From Burkholderia pyrrocinia (GTDB lineage: Bacteria > Pseudomonadota > Gammaproteobacteria > Burkholderiales > Burkholderiaceae), in contig NZ_CP024902.1 in NCBI RefSeq assembly GCF_003330765.1, forward strand, positions 2,170,001 through 2,234,000: a stretch of 64,000 bases of DNA. The letters are read 5' to 3'. The position numbers and the translations under genes were made by a program. This document shows positions 17,699-27,960 of the stretch, piece after piece. The notes under the pieces were generated by a model that had not been told where the DNA came from, searched no databases, and saw only the letters and a program-made list of their open reading frames with translations. How positions within the stretch are numbered: position 1 is the first letter of the stretch; the number at the start of each line of letters is the position of its first letter.

Positions 17699-17728
17699 TT
17701 GACTTCAACTTTCCCGTAAATTTAGAAT
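17699..17728 (+). promoter_or_regulatory. Candidate sigma-70 promoter of the glycosidase-like lipoprotein gene
   Basis: TTGACT (17699-17704), an 18-base spacer and TAGAAT (17723-17728), embedded in AT-rich DNA. The predicted start near 17735 leaves a leader of about 260 bases, long enough for post-transcriptional control. Confidence 0.5.
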
Positions 17729-17997
17729 CCCCTACGACGGCTTACGTTTTATTTTCTCCCGCCGCACACGAGTGGCCATTCGCCCGCACGAAAGCCCTCC
17801 ACAGGTTATTTTCCCGTGTCGCACCGGGGCGATACCCTCTGCCAGTTCCGTTTTCGGCATTGATCAGTCATTCGCTATTTGCCGCTCAATTCGTTTACCG
17901 CAGAAGCCTCACATCCCGATTAATGACGAAACGGACAGAAGATCCGTTCATTCGAACATTTCGATAAAAATCGCCAGTCATCAGGAGGGACATCAAC

Positions 17998-20139
17998 ATG
18001 CATCGCCTTGCGAAGTCGCTATGTCTCGGGTTCGTCTGCGCAGCTCTGCTCGCGGCCTGCAACGACGACGACGTCCAATCGAGCGGCCCCCCGTCGAACA
18101 ACGCCGCGCTGTCGTTCCGCATGGACACCGGCGGCCAGATCAACGCGTTCTACCGGCAGGACAAGGTTGCCGCGCACTTGCTGGCGCGCTCGTCGACGAA
18201 ACCGCGCCTGCTCGTGGTCTTCCCCGCCGGCAACAGCGGCACGGGGCTGTGGTTCGACGACACCGCGCAGCCGGTGAACTGGAGCCTCGACACGCCGCCG
18301 TCCGCGCTGTCGGCTCCCGACACCCACGGCCGCCCGCTGTACGGCATCGGCGCCGACGTGTCGGTGGACACCGGCACGCTGACGATCCGCCAGGGCGTAC
18401 TCAGCAACGTGCGCTTCCTGCGCGACTTCAACGGCGGCGCAACGATTCCGCAGCAAATCATCGCGGCGCCGACGATCCAGGGCAGCGCTGCGCAATGGCA
18501 ACGCGACCGGATCGACGGCGCACCCGGCTATGCGCTGCGCATCACGCTGCGCGACGGCGGCAGCATCGCGCCGGCAGCGGGCGGCAAGCTCGTGTTGAGC
18601 GCACCGGCGGGCTCGCACACGCTGCGGCTGCATGTCGATGCACTGTCGGGCGAGACGCCGTTGTCGCCGATCACGCGCGCCGACCTGCTCGCGCCGTCCG
18701 TGAACCCCGACCCGGTGAGCCAGAACGTGCTCGAATTCCTGAGCTTCCACGACAAGCTGCTGGCCGGCTCATGGCAGTACGACACGTACTTCGGCCGCGA
18801 TACGCTGATCTCGGTCCGCATGCTGATGCCCGTGCTCGAACCCGCGGCGGTCGAGGCCGGCTTGTCGTCGGTGCTGAGCCGGCTATCGGGCGACGGCAAG
18901 GTCGCGCACGAGGAAGGCATCGGCGAATTCGCGCTGATCGACAACCAGAAGAACGGGCGGCCGAACGATCCGACGCCGACCTACGACTACAAGATGATCG
19001 ACAGCGACTACCTGCTCGCGCCGATCGCGGCCGCGTGGCTGATCGACGATACGCGCGGCCAGGCGCGCGCTGCCGCGTATCTGGCGCAGCGCGGCAGCGA
19101 CGGGCAGACCAACGGCAGCCGCCTGGTCGTCAACCTGCTGCACGTCGCGACGACCGCGCAACCGTTCGCGCAGCAGCCGTCGGTCGCGAACCTGATCCAC
19201 CTGAGACCCGGCGAAATCGTCGGCAACTGGCGCGACAGCACCGACGGCCTCGGCGGCGGCGTCTATCCGTACGACGTGAACGCGGTGCTCGTGCCGGCCG
19301 CATTGCGCGCGGCGAACGCGTTCCTCACGCGCGGCCTGCTCGATCCGTACCTGGATGCCGGACAGCGCGCAACGCTCGCCAGCACGGCGAACGAAGCCGC
19401 CACGTGGGAAACGCAGGCGCCGCCGCTGTTCCAGGTCAGCGTGCCGGCCGCGCAGGCAGCCACCGACGTGTCGGCCTATGCGCCGTCCGCCGGCGTGCCG
19501 GCCGGCGCCGCGCCTGGCGCACCGCTGGCGTTCTACGCGCTGTCGCTCGATCAGCAGGGCAATCCCGTTCCGGTGATGAATTCGGACGGCGGCTTCGCGC
19601 TGCTGTTCGGTACGCCGCCGGACGACGAACTCCAGCGGATCGTCACCGACGTCACGCGGCCGTTCCCGACCGGGCTCGTGACCGATGCCGGAATGCTGAT
19701 CGCGAACCCGGCGTATGCGAACCAGGCGCTGTGGCCGAAGTTCACGAGCTCCGCGTATCACGGCACGGTGATCTGGTCGTGGCAGCAGGCGATGTGGGTG
19801 GCCGGGCTCGATCGCCAGCTCGCACGCCAGGATCTGTCGGCCACGACACGCACGCTGCTCACGCAGGCGCGGCAGACGATCTGGCAGGTGATCTCGAACG
19901 GACGCGACATGCGGACTTCGGAAATGTGGACGTGGTCCTACGTGAACGGCCAGTACCGGACCGATGCGTTCGGCACGCGCAGCGCGGACGCCACCGAAGC
20001 CAACGCGGCGCAGCTCTGGAGCACGACGTATCTCGCGATCCGCGATCCGCAGCAGCGCGCGGGCAAGTACTGGTGGCAGGCGTCGCAGCGCATGCAGGAG
20101 GGGCAGCCGAAGGACGCGGCGACCATGGCAGCGCGATAG
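17998..20139 (+). CDS. Large lipoprotein, six-hairpin glycosidase-like
   Basis: A 713-residue exported lipoprotein. The signal peptide ends in a lipobox with Cys21 (LLAAC), followed by Asn rather than Asp at +2, which fits outer-membrane sorting. Residues 35-225 look like a beta-rich N-terminal domain. Residues 240-700 look like an (alpha/alpha)6 barrel: SWQYDTYFGRDTLISVR (259-274) resembles the FGRDT segment of amylo-1,6-glucosidase and glucoamylase-like enzymes, and acidic HEEGIGEF (304-311) and WSWQQAMWVAGLDRQ follow. Carbohydrate hydrolysis is therefore inferred; substrate and family number cannot be given. The start has an AGGAGGG box. No sugar transporter or other glycosidase is adjacent. 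Confidence 0.75.
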   Translation: MHRLAKSLCLGFVCAALLAACNDDDVQSSGPPSNNAALSFRMDTGGQINAFYRQDKVAAHLLARSSTKPRLLVVFPAGNSGTGLWFDDTAQPVNWSLDTPPSALSAPDTHGRPLYGIGADVSVDTGTLTIRQGVLSNVRFLRDFNGGATIPQQIIAAPTIQGSAAQWQRDRIDGAPGYALRITLRDGGSIAPAAGGKLVLSAPAGSHTLRLHVDALSGETPLSPITRADLLAPSVNPDPVSQNVLEFLSFHDKLLAGSWQYDTYFGRDTLISVRMLMPVLEPAAVEAGLSSVLSRLSGDGKVAHEEGIGEFALIDNQKNGRPNDPTPTYDYKMIDSDYLLAPIAAAWLIDDTRGQARAAAYLAQRGSDGQTNGSRLVVNLLHVATTAQPFAQQPSVANLIHLRPGEIVGNWRDSTDGLGGGVYPYDVNAVLVPAALRAANAFLTRGLLDPYLDAGQRATLASTANEAATWETQAPPLFQVSVPAAQAATDVSAYAPSAGVPAGAAPGAPLAFYALSLDQQGNPVPVMNSDGGFALLFGTPPDDELQRIVTDVTRPFPTGLVTDAGMLIANPAYANQALWPKFTSSAYHGTVIWSWQQAMWVAGLDRQLARQDLSATTRTLLTQARQTIWQVISNGRDMRTSEMWTWSYVNGQYRTDAFGTRSADATEANAAQLWSTTYLAIRDPQQRAGKYWWQASQRMQEGQPKDAATMAAR

Positions 20140-20173
20140 CGCACCGCCCATCGCGCTGACCGTGCATGCAAAC

Positions 20174-20201
20174 GCCCCGGGGGCATTGCCGCCTCCGGGG
20201 C
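20174..20201. terminator. Hairpin between lipoprotein and diguanylate cyclase genes
   Basis: A 7-bp GC stem (20174-20180 with 20195-20201) with a partly paired 14-base interior, between the convergent genes. It lacks a proper T-run, so its terminator function is uncertain. Confidence 0.35.
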
Positions 20202-20297
20202 TTCGGTAGGGATTGATTCGATCGACGCTTCCGCAAGACCGCGTTGCCGAACACACCGCACCCGATCACCGGCGCGAGCATGCCGCTCGCCCCCGCG

Positions 20298-21698
20298 TCA
20301 CCGCGACACGACCCGGTTCCGCCCTTCCCGCTTCGCCTGGTACAGCCGCTCGTCGACCACGCGCAGCAACGCATCGACGGTACTGCCGTCGACCCCGTAT
20401 TGCGCGACGCCGACGCTGACCGTCACCTGCACGCGCTTGAAGTCCAGCCCGAACGGCGAACTCGCGATCGTCGAGCGCACGCGCTCGGCCGTCATCCGCG
20501 CGCCTTCGAGCGGCATCTCCGGCAGCAGCGCCATGAACTCCTCGCCGCCGACCCGCGCGAGCCCGCCTGCCGGGCGAATCGCCTCGAGGCACTGGCGCAC
20601 GACGCCACGCAGCACCTCGTCGCCGATCTGGTGCCCGTACGCATCGTTGATGTTCTTGAAATTGTCGAGATCGAGCGCGAGCAGGCAAAACGGCGTGCCT
20701 TCGCGCTCGGCCCGCACCATCTCGCGCTCGACCTGCGCGATGAACTGCCGGCGGTTCGACGCACCCGTCATCGGGTCGGTCGCGGCCATGTACTCGAGCT
20801 TCTGGTTCGTGCGCCGCAGTTCCTGCAGCGCACTCTCGGCGCGCGCCATCGATTCCGACAGCCGGCTCATCAGGTCTTCCTGGCTGTAGATTGCCGAAAA
20901 CGAGCGCGTCGTCTGCAGCGCCTGCACGACGCCGTAGCTGAGCAGGAAGAACCCGCCCGCGAAGATCGCGTGCGCGAGCCACCACATGTGATTCCACGGC
21001 TTGCCGAGAATGAACGCGAGCGACGACAACGCGAACGCCATGATCGACATGCCGTAGATCACCATCAGCGGCGAGCGGATCCGCCGCGCGAGCAGCACGC
21101 CGACATTCAGCAGCGAGAACACGAGCGCGCCGCCCTCCATCGACAACCGCGTGCCGAGCGCACCCGCGACCGGCGAATACGCAATGTACGCAACGGCCAC
21201 GTTGACGATCACGAAGAACACGATCCACGGCAGCCACGTCCGCACGCTCGTGCGCTTCTCGATGCGATCGGACGGGCGCGAATACGACAGCAGGCCCGTG
21301 AGCAGCAGGATCGACATCACGAACCGCGATGCGGGCCCGTACAGCAGGAACAGCCAGATATTGTGGTGCGCCATCCCGGTGAAGACACCGTGCAGCGCAT
21401 AGATCATCGCGAAGCCGAGAAAGCCGAGCGTCAGCCAGCGCAGCAGCGGCTCGCCGGACGACCGGTAGCACACCCATGTCACGTAGGTGACGAACGCGCC
21501 CTCGAGGGTTGCGGCCGCAATTGCGATTTCGTGGAACGCGTGGCTCTCGAACACGACGCGCGGGTCGCTGAAAAACCACAGATAGGCGATCAGATAGGCA
21601 GGCAGCAACGCGAATCCGATCAGCAGGCATTTCGCGTAAAGCCTCGCGGCCGCGCTGACGACGCGCGGCGGTTCCCCGGCTGCATAGGTCGTACTCAT
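20298..21698 (-). CDS. Membrane diguanylate cyclase (GGDEF), no canonical I-site
   Basis: A 466-residue inner-membrane protein with about seven to eight N-terminal helices (residues 20-255), a short coiled linker (SRLSESMARAESALQELRR) and a C-terminal GGDEF domain (about 305-466). The active-site loop is intact as GGEEF at 384-388, so c-di-GMP synthesis from two GTP is expected. The RxxD inhibitory site that would sit five residues upstream reads R375-P-A-G378 and lacks the Asp, so product inhibition through this site is probably lost. The start at 21698 has a GGGGA box. The membrane part resembles a sensory module whose ligand is unknown. Confidence 0.9.
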   Translation of the reverse strand: MSTTYAAGEPPRVVSAAARLYAKCLLIGFALLPAYLIAYLWFFSDPRVVFESHAFHEIAIAAATLEGAFVTYVTWVCYRSSGEPLLRWLTLGFLGFAMIYALHGVFTGMAHHNIWLFLLYGPASRFVMSILLLTGLLSYSRPSDRIEKRTSVRTWLPWIVFFVIVNVAVAYIAYSPVAGALGTRLSMEGGALVFSLLNVGVLLARRIRSPLMVIYGMSIMAFALSSLAFILGKPWNHMWWLAHAIFAGGFFLLSYGVVQALQTTRSFSAIYSQEDLMSRLSESMARAESALQELRRTNQKLEYMAATDPMTGASNRRQFIAQVEREMVRAEREGTPFCLLALDLDNFKNINDAYGHQIGDEVLRGVVRQCLEAIRPAGGLARVGGEEFMALLPEMPLEGARMTAERVRSTIASSPFGLDFKRVQVTVSVGVAQYGVDGSTVDALLRVVDERLYQAKREGRNRVVSR

Positions 21699-21958
21699 TC
21701 GGTCCCCGGTCGGTCTGCTGCGTTTTGGTTCGAACCTTCGCGGCACGGATCACGCGCTGCACGATCCTGCCCATCGTGCCGAAAGGCAAATGTCAGAGCA
21801 AGTATAGGTGGGGCAATTCGTTTGACAAGTAAGGGGAAACGGCATTGCCGAGAGCACGTCTTTTGCTTCCCGATTGTTTCGAATGGCGGCCCTGCGCGCC
21901 GATTCGCGCGCGGCCGCCGGCTCGCCGAAGCGAAACCGCGGCCGCCACCGGCCAAAGA

Positions 21959-23137
21959 TCAGATGATTTCGAACAATCCGGCCGCGCCCTGCCCGCCGCC
22001 GATGCACATCGTGACGACCACGTACCTCACGCCGCGCCGCTTGCCTTCGATCAGCGCATGGCCGGTCAGGCGCGCGCCCGACACGCCGTACGGATGGCCG
22101 ACCGCGATCGCGCCGCCATTCACGTTCAGGCGATCCTCGGGAATCCCGAGCGTATCGCGGCAGTACAGCACCTGCACCGCGAACGCCTCGTTCAGTTCCC
22201 ACAAGCCGATGTCGTCGACCTTCAGCCCCGCCTGCTTCAGCAGCTTGGGCACCGCGAACACGGGGCCGATGCCCATCTCGTCCGGCTCGCAGCCGGCCAC
22301 CGCGAAGCCGCGGAACACGCCCAGCGGCTGCAGCCCTTCGCGCTGCGCGGCATCGGCGCTCATCACGACGCACGCCGATGCGCCGTCCGAGAACTGGCTC
22401 GCATTGCCGGCGGTGATCACGCCGCCCGGCATGGCCGAACGGATCTTCGACACGCCTTCGAGCGTCGTGTCGGGGCGGATGCCTTCGTCGGCCGATACCG
22501 TCACTTCCTTCGTGAACAGGCGCCCCGTCGCCTTGTCGGCAATCCCTGCGCGCACGGTGATCGGCACGATCTCGTCGCGAAAGCGACCGGCTTCCTGGGC
22601 GGCCGCGGCCCGCAGTTGCGACTGTACGCCGTACTCGTCCTGCCGCTCCTTCGCGATCCCGTAGCGCTTCGCGACGTTCTCGGCCGTCTGCAGCATGTTC
22701 CAGTAGATCTCGGGCTTGTGCTCGACGAGCCAGCCCTCCTGGATCATGTGCCGGTTCATCTCGTTCTGCACGCACGAGATCGATTCGACGCCGCCCGCGA
22801 CATACACGTCGCCTTCGCCCGCGATGATCCGCTGCGCGGCCAACGCGATGGTCTGCAGCCCCGACGAACAGAAACGGTTCACCGTCATCCCCGGCACCGT
22901 GACGGGCAGCCCCGCGCGCAGCGCGATCTGCCGCGCGATGTTGGCACCGGTCGCGCCTTCGGGGTTCGCGCAGCCCATGATCACGTCCTCGACGCGCGCG
23001 GGGTCGAGCTTCGCGCGTTCGAGCGCGGCCGCGACCACGTGGCCGCCGAGCGTCGCGCCGTGCGTCATGTTGAATGCGCCGCGCCAGGATTTCGCCAGCG
23101 GCGTGCGTGCGGTCGATACGATTACGGCTTCGGTCAT
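21959..23137 (-). CDS. Acetyl-CoA acetyltransferase / 3-ketoacyl-CoA thiolase
   Basis: A 392-residue thiolase with the full catalytic set: Cys90 (NRFCSSG), His348 (GHPYG) and Cys378 (CIGGGQG), plus the ELNEAFA motif. The numbering matches biosynthetic/degradative thiolases of this length. It either cleaves 3-ketoacyl-CoA in the last step of beta-oxidation or condenses two acetyl-CoA. The genomic setting, downstream of a FadJ-like gene and an acyl-CoA ligase gene on the same strand, favours fatty-acid degradation. The start at 23137 has an AAGGAG box. It is 41 bases after pncA. Confidence 0.93.
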   Translation of the reverse strand: MTEAVIVSTARTPLAKSWRGAFNMTHGATLGGHVVAAALERAKLDPARVEDVIMGCANPEGATGANIARQIALRAGLPVTVPGMTVNRFCSSGLQTIALAAQRIIAGEGDVYVAGGVESISCVQNEMNRHMIQEGWLVEHKPEIYWNMLQTAENVAKRYGIAKERQDEYGVQSQLRAAAAQEAGRFRDEIVPITVRAGIADKATGRLFTKEVTVSADEGIRPDTTLEGVSKIRSAMPGGVITAGNASQFSDGASACVVMSADAAQREGLQPLGVFRGFAVAGCEPDEMGIGPVFAVPKLLKQAGLKVDDIGLWELNEAFAVQVLYCRDTLGIPEDRLNVNGGAIAVGHPYGVSGARLTGHALIEGKRRGVRYVVVTMCIGGGQGAAGLFEII

Positions 23138-23178
23138 GCGAGTCTCCTTCGGTCCTGCTGAATCGGATGGGGAATGCG

Positions 23179-23811
23179 CTACGCCGCCGGGCGCGCGCCC
23201 GCGGACGTCGCATGTGCGACACCCGCTGCCTGCATCTGCTGCCATGCGTGCGCGAGCGACCCGTTCAGGTCGATGGCACGGCACGCATCGTTGATCACCG
23301 CGGCTTCGAAACCGGCCGCGCGCGCATCGAGCGCCGACCACGCGACGCAATAGTCGGTCGCGAGCCCGCAGCACCACACGCGCTTCGCGCCGAGCTCGCG
23401 CAGATAGCCCGCGAGCCCCGTGCGCGTCGTGCGGTCGGCTTCGACGAATGCGGAATAACTGTCGACCTGCGCGTCGCCGCCCTTGCGGATCACGAGCCGC
23501 GTATGCGGGATGTCGAGGTCGCGATGCAACGCCGCGCCGTCGGTGTCCTGCACGCAGTGCACGGGCCACAGCACCTGCGCGCCGTACGGCAGCGCGAGCG
23601 TGGAGAACGGCTCGCGGCCCGGATGGTTCGCCGCGAACGACACGTGGTCGCGCGGGTGCCAGTCCTGCGTCAGCACGACCTGGTCGAAGCGTCGCGCGAG
23701 CGCGTTGATCACCGGCACGACCGCGTCGCCGTCCGGCACCGCGAGCGCGCCGCCCGGCATGAAGTCGTATTGCACGTCGATCACGAGCAGCACGTCGTCG
23801 GTGCGTTTCAT
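23179..23811 (-). CDS. pncA: Nicotinamidase
   Basis: A 210-residue cysteine hydrolase that deaminates nicotinamide to nicotinic acid in NAD salvage (some homologues also hydrolyse pyrazinamide). The catalytic triad is visible as Asp12 (VIDVQYDF), Lys110 (VIRKGGD) and Cys155 (ATDYCVAW); the metal ligands are Asp50 and His52 (QDWHPRDH) and His85 (WPVHCVQ). The start at 23811 has a CGGAG box. Its position between the FadJ-like and thiolase genes is unusual, since neither makes or consumes nicotinamide, although the dehydrogenase uses NAD. Confidence 0.93.
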   Translation of the reverse strand: MKRTDDVLLVIDVQYDFMPGGALAVPDGDAVVPVINALARRFDQVVLTQDWHPRDHVSFAANHPGREPFSTLALPYGAQVLWPVHCVQDTDGAALHRDLDIPHTRLVIRKGGDAQVDSYSAFVEADRTTRTGLAGYLRELGAKRVWCCGLATDYCVAWSALDARAAGFEAAVINDACRAIDLNGSLAHAWQQMQAAGVAHATSAGARPAA

Positions 23812-23893
23812 TGCGTTTCTCCGAATGTCGACCGGAGCGGGCGCTTCAGCACCCGCTCCGATTCCGTGTCCTTCGCGCCGCCACGCGGCGGCG

Positions 23894-25978
23894 TCAGCCG
23901 TTGAACCCGCGGCCGGCCTTCGCAAGCTCGGCGATCGACGGCGCGAGCTGCCATGCGTCGCCGTTCGGCGCGGCCGCGTGGCGGCGAATCGCGCGCTCGA
24001 CGTTGTAGAGGCCGACCAGGTCCGCGTACAGCATCGGGCCGCCGCGCCACAGCGGGAAGCCATAGCCGGTCAGATAGACCATGTCGATGTCGGACGCCTT
24101 CGACGCGACCTTCTCTTCGAGGATCTTCGCGCCTTCGTTGACGAGCGCGAACACCAGCCGCTCGACGATCTCGTCGTCGCCGATCTTGCGCCGCTCGACG
24201 CCGCGCTCCTTCGAATACGCGACCACCATCTCGTCGACGAGCGACGACGGCTTCGCCTTGCGCTCGCCCGGCACGTAGTCGTACCAGCCGGCGCCCGTCT
24301 TCTGGCCGAAGCGGCCCTGCTCGCACAGGCGGTCGGCGATCTTCGAGTACTGCAGATCGGGCTTCTCGACGTAGCGGCGCTTGCGGATCGCCCAGCCGAT
24401 GTCGTTGCCGGCGAGGTCGCTCATCCGGAACGGCCCCATCGCGAAACCGAACTTCTCGATCGCGCGATCGACCTGCGCGGGCAGCGCGCCCTCCTCGAGC
24501 ATGAAGAGCGCCTGGCGGATGTACTGCTCGATCATCCGGTTGCCGATGAAGCCGTCGCACACGCCCGACACGACCGCCGTCTTGCGAATCTTCTTCGCGA
24601 CGGCCATCACGGTCGCGAGCACGTCCTTCGCAGTCTGCGCGCCGCGCACGACCTCGAGCAGCTTCATCACGTTCGCCGGGCTGAAGAAGTGCATGCCGAC
24701 GACGTCCTGCGGACGCTTCGTGAATGCCGCGATCTTGTCGACGTCGAGCGTCGACGTGTTCGACGCGAGGATCGCGCCCGGTTTCGCGACTTCGTCGAGC
24801 TTCTTGAACACCTGCTCCTTCACGCCGAGCTCCTCGAATACGGCCTCGACGATCAGGTCGGCATCCTTCAGGTCGTCGTAGGACAGCGTCGGCGTGATCA
24901 GCGCGATGCGCGCGTCGAGCTTCTCCTGCGTGAGCTTGCCCTTCTTCACCTGTGCGTCGTAGTTCTTGCGGATCGTCGCGACGCCGCGCTCGAGCGCGTC
25001 CTGCTTCGTTTCGAGCAGCGTGACGGGCACACCCGCGTTGATGAAGTTCATCGCGATCCCGCCGCCCATCGTGCCCGCGCCGATCACGCCGACGCGGCGA
25101 ATCTCGCGCAGCGGCGTATCGGCCGGCACGTCGGGAATCTTGCTCGCCGCCCGCTCGCCGAAAAACGCATGGCGCAGCGCGCGGCTTTCCGGCGTCATCA
25201 TCAGCGCGACGAAACCCTCGCGCTCGGCGACGCTACCCTTGTCGAAGCCGTTCAGCACGCCGGCCTCGATCGCGTCGATGCACTTGTGCGGGGCGGGGAA
25301 ATTCGGCGCGGCGGCCTGCGCGGAATTGCGCGCGAACTGGATGAAGCCCGCGGCGTTCTCGTGAACGATCTTGCGATCGCGCACGCGCGGATGCGGCCCA
25401 TTCTGCGCACCGACCTTGCGCGCGAACGCGACGGCCGCGTCGAGCAGGTCGCCCTCGGCCATTTCGTCGAACAGGCCGCTCTTCGCGAGTTGCTCCGACG
25501 GCACGGGCGCGCCCGACACGATCATGTTCAGCGCGGTTTCGAGCCCCACCGCGCGCGGCAGGCGCTGCGTGCCGCCCGCGCCCGGCAGCAGGCCGAGCTT
25601 CACTTCGGGCAGCGCGACCTGCGCGCCGGGCGCCGCGACGCGGTAGTGCGCGCCGAGCGCGAGCTCGAGGCCGCCGCCCATCACGACGCTGTGCAGCGCC
25701 GCGACGACGGGCTTCGCGCTCGCCTCCACCGCGCGGATCACGGTGTGCAGCGTCGGCTCCTGCAGCGCCTTCGGCGTGTTGAATTCGGTGATGTCGGCGC
25801 CGCCCGAGAACGCGCGGCCCGCGCCGGTCAGCACGATCGCCGTGACCGACGGATCCTGCGCGGCGCGATCGAGCGCGTCCATGACGCCGAGCCGGGTCGA
25901 CAGGCCGAGCCCGTTGACGGGCGGATTGTTGAGCGTGAGGACGGCCACGCCGTCGCGAGTCGAGTAATCCACTGCCAT
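23894..25978 (-). CDS. Bifunctional enoyl-CoA hydratase / 3-hydroxyacyl-CoA dehydrogenase (FadJ-like)
   Basis: A 694-residue two-activity beta-oxidation protein. An N-terminal crotonase domain (about 1-190) has the oxyanion segment FSGGADITEF and the catalytic Glu region ALPEVKLGLLPGAGGTQRLP. A Rossmann NAD domain starts with VGVIGAGTMGGGIAMNF (about 297) and has FFSPANVMKLLEVV with its conserved His nearby; C-terminal dehydrogenase domains follow. It converts 2-enoyl-CoA to 3-ketoacyl-CoA with NAD reduction; the thiolase gene downstream supplies the next step. The start at 25978 has a GGAGG box. Single-chain hydratase/dehydrogenases of about 700 residues are common in Burkholderia. Confidence 0.93.
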   Translation of the reverse strand: MAVDYSTRDGVAVLTLNNPPVNGLGLSTRLGVMDALDRAAQDPSVTAIVLTGAGRAFSGGADITEFNTPKALQEPTLHTVIRAVEASAKPVVAALHSVVMGGGLELALGAHYRVAAPGAQVALPEVKLGLLPGAGGTQRLPRAVGLETALNMIVSGAPVPSEQLAKSGLFDEMAEGDLLDAAVAFARKVGAQNGPHPRVRDRKIVHENAAGFIQFARNSAQAAAPNFPAPHKCIDAIEAGVLNGFDKGSVAEREGFVALMMTPESRALRHAFFGERAASKIPDVPADTPLREIRRVGVIGAGTMGGGIAMNFINAGVPVTLLETKQDALERGVATIRKNYDAQVKKGKLTQEKLDARIALITPTLSYDDLKDADLIVEAVFEELGVKEQVFKKLDEVAKPGAILASNTSTLDVDKIAAFTKRPQDVVGMHFFSPANVMKLLEVVRGAQTAKDVLATVMAVAKKIRKTAVVSGVCDGFIGNRMIEQYIRQALFMLEEGALPAQVDRAIEKFGFAMGPFRMSDLAGNDIGWAIRKRRYVEKPDLQYSKIADRLCEQGRFGQKTGAGWYDYVPGERKAKPSSLVDEMVVAYSKERGVERRKIGDDEIVERLVFALVNEGAKILEEKVASKASDIDMVYLTGYGFPLWRGGPMLYADLVGLYNVERAIRRHAAAPNGDAWQLAPSIAELAKAGRGFNG

Positions 25979-26167
25979 CTGCCTGCCTCCATGCATCGCG
26001 CGCCAGGGTGGCTGCGCTTCATTGTGCGCGGTCGAACAGCCGCATGTCCGGATCGAACGGAGGCAGCATACAACGAAAAAGCACGGTCGTTCAATTTTAA
26101 TTTTCATCCCGATCCGGGGACGGATCGGGCGACCGGATCGCGGCCGTTGCCGGTCCGGGCGCCGGCC

Positions 26168-27811
26168 TTACGGCTCGCCAACCGCCGTCGGCAACACGTA
26201 ATCGCGGAACGTCTCGCGCAGCTTCAGCTTCTGCAGCTTGCCGGTCGCGGTGTGCGGCAGCGATTCGACGAATACGACGTCGTCGGGAATCCACCACTTC
26301 GCGACCTTGCCTTCATAGAACGCGAGCAGCGTGTCGCGGCTCAGGTTCGCGCCTTCGCGGCGCACCACGACGAGCAGCGGGCGCTCGGTCCATTTCGGGT
26401 GCGCGCACGCGATGCACGCGGCCTCGGCCACGCTCGGGTGCGCGATCGCGACGTTCTCGATGTCGATCGAGCTGATCCACTCGCCGCCCGACTTGATCAC
26501 GTCCTTGCTGCGGTCGGTGATCTGCAGGAAGCCGTCGGGGTCGATCGTCGCGACGTCGCCGGTCGGGAACCAGCCGTCCGACAGCGGCGACGCATCGCCG
26601 CGAAAGTAGTGGTCGATCACCCACGGCCCGCGCACCTGCAGTTCGCCGAACGCGACGCCGTCCCACGGCAGTTCGTGGCCGTCTTCGCCGACGATACGCA
26701 TGTCGACGCCGCAGATCACGCGCCCCTGCTTCTCGAGCAGCCGGCGCTGCGCGTCGAGCGGCCGCTGCGACTGCGCCCAGTTGAGCTTCGCGAGCGTGCC
26801 GAGCGGCGACAGTTCGGTCATCCCCCATGCATGGATCACGCGCACGCCGTATTCGTCCTCGAACGTGCGCAGCATCGCGGGCGGGCATGCGGAGCCGCCG
26901 ATCACCGTACGGTTCAGCGTCGAGAAGCGCACGCCGGCTTCGCGCATGTAGTTCAGCAGGCCGAGCCACACGGTCGGCACGCCCGCGGAGAACGTCACGC
27001 GCTCGGCCTCCATCAGCTCGTACAGCGATTTCCCGTCGAGATCCTTGCCGGGCAGCACGAGCTTGCCGCCCGTGAGCGGCACCGCGTACGGCAGCCCCCA
27101 CGCGTTGACGTGGAACATCGGCACGACGGGCAGCACCGCGTCCATCGCGGACAGGTTCATTGCGTCGGGCAGCGCGGCGCCGTACGCATGCAGCACGGTC
27201 GAGCGATTCGAATACAGCACGCCCTTCGGGTTGCCGGTCGTGCCCGACGTGTAGCAGAGCCCCGATGCCTGCTGCTCGTCAAGGCGCGGCCAGTCGTAGC
27301 GGCCGTCCTCGGCTTCGACGAGCGTTTCGTAGCAGAGGAACGGCGTCGCACCGGACGGCAGGTGCGCGGCGTCCGTCATCGCGATCCAGCCCTTCACGTG
27401 CGGGCACTGCGGCGCGATCGCGTCGACCAGCGGCGCGAAATTGATGTCGAAGAAGACGTAGCGGTCTTCCGCGTGATTGACGATGTACGCGATCTGCTCG
27501 GGGAAAAGGCGCGGGTTGATCGTGTGGCACACCGCGCCCATGCCGCCGATCCCGTAATACGCCTCCAGATGCCGGTAGCCGTTCCACGCCAGCGTGCCGA
27601 CGCGCTCGCCGGTTTCGACGCCGAGCCGCGCGAGCGCCTGCGCCAGCTGCTTCGCGCGGCGTTCGCAATCGCGGTACGTGTAGCGATGCAGGTCGCCTTC
27701 CACGCGCCTCGACACGATCTCCGTGTCGCCGGCGTGCCGCGCGGCATGCGCGATCAGCGAGGACACCAGCAACGGCATGTCCATCATCTGGCCCAGCAAC
27801 GGCTTACCCAT
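26168..27811 (-). CDS. Long- or medium-chain fatty-acid-CoA ligase (AMP-forming)
   Basis: A 547-residue ANL-superfamily ligase that activates a carboxylic acid to its CoA thioester through an acyl-adenylate. The motifs are complete: P-loop [12 protein letters not shown]5-like [13 protein letters not shown]7-type [18 protein letters not shown] and the hinge [15 protein letters not shown]; the C-terminal catalytic Lys is in [12 protein letters not shown]. The chain length of the substrate cannot be read. The start has a GGGAG box. It stands 189 bases upstream of the FadJ-like gene on the same strand, supporting a fatty-acid degradation unit, and is divergent from selO. Confidence 0.92.
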   Translation of the reverse strand: MGKPLLGQMMDMPLLVSSLIAHAARHAGDTEIVSRRVEGDLHRYTYRDCERRAKQLAQALARLGVETGERVGTLAWNGYRHLEAYYGIGGMGAVCHTINPRLFPEQIAYIVNHAEDRYVFFDINFAPLVDAIAPQCPHVKGWIAMTDAAHLPSGATPFLCYETLVEAEDGRYDWPRLDEQQASGLCYTSGTTGNPKGVLYSNRSTVLHAYGAALPDAMNLSAMDAVLPVVPMFHVNAWGLPYAVPLTGGKLVLPGKDLDGKSLYELMEAERVTFSAGVPTVWLGLLNYMREAGVRFSTLNRTVIGGSACPPAMLRTFEDEYGVRVIHAWGMTELSPLGTLAKLNWAQSQRPLDAQRRLLEKQGRVICGVDMRIVGEDGHELPWDGVAFGELQVRGPWVIDHYFRGDASPLSDGWFPTGDVATIDPDGFLQITDRSKDVIKSGGEWISSIDIENVAIAHPSVAEAACIACAHPKWTERPLLVVVRREGANLSRDTLLAFYEGKVAKWWIPDDVVFVESLPHTATGKLQKLKLRETFRDYVLPTAVGEP

Positions 27812-27960
27812 CGTCTTGTTCTCCCTGAAGGACGCGAATCGGTGACCAGTTCCTGCGTGCCCCGTCGGCGGCCCGGACGGGCGTGGCGCACGGTGCGCGG
27901 GCCGCCATGCGGGCGGCGCGGCGCCGCCTTACAATATCGGCTTACCCAGAGGCGCTCAAC

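Larger units (their letters stand above)
17067..17997. other. 931-base non-coding stretch with a palindrome and an AT-rich segment
   Basis: No gene can be supported here. It contains a 13-bp perfect GC palindrome (17118-17146), then ordinary GC-rich sequence. From about 17560 to 17760 it becomes strikingly AT-rich: the 60 bases at 17641-17700 contain only 13 G or C, against a window norm near two thirds. The AT-rich segment carries a good promoter for the lipoprotein gene that starts at 17998. Confidence 0.7.
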
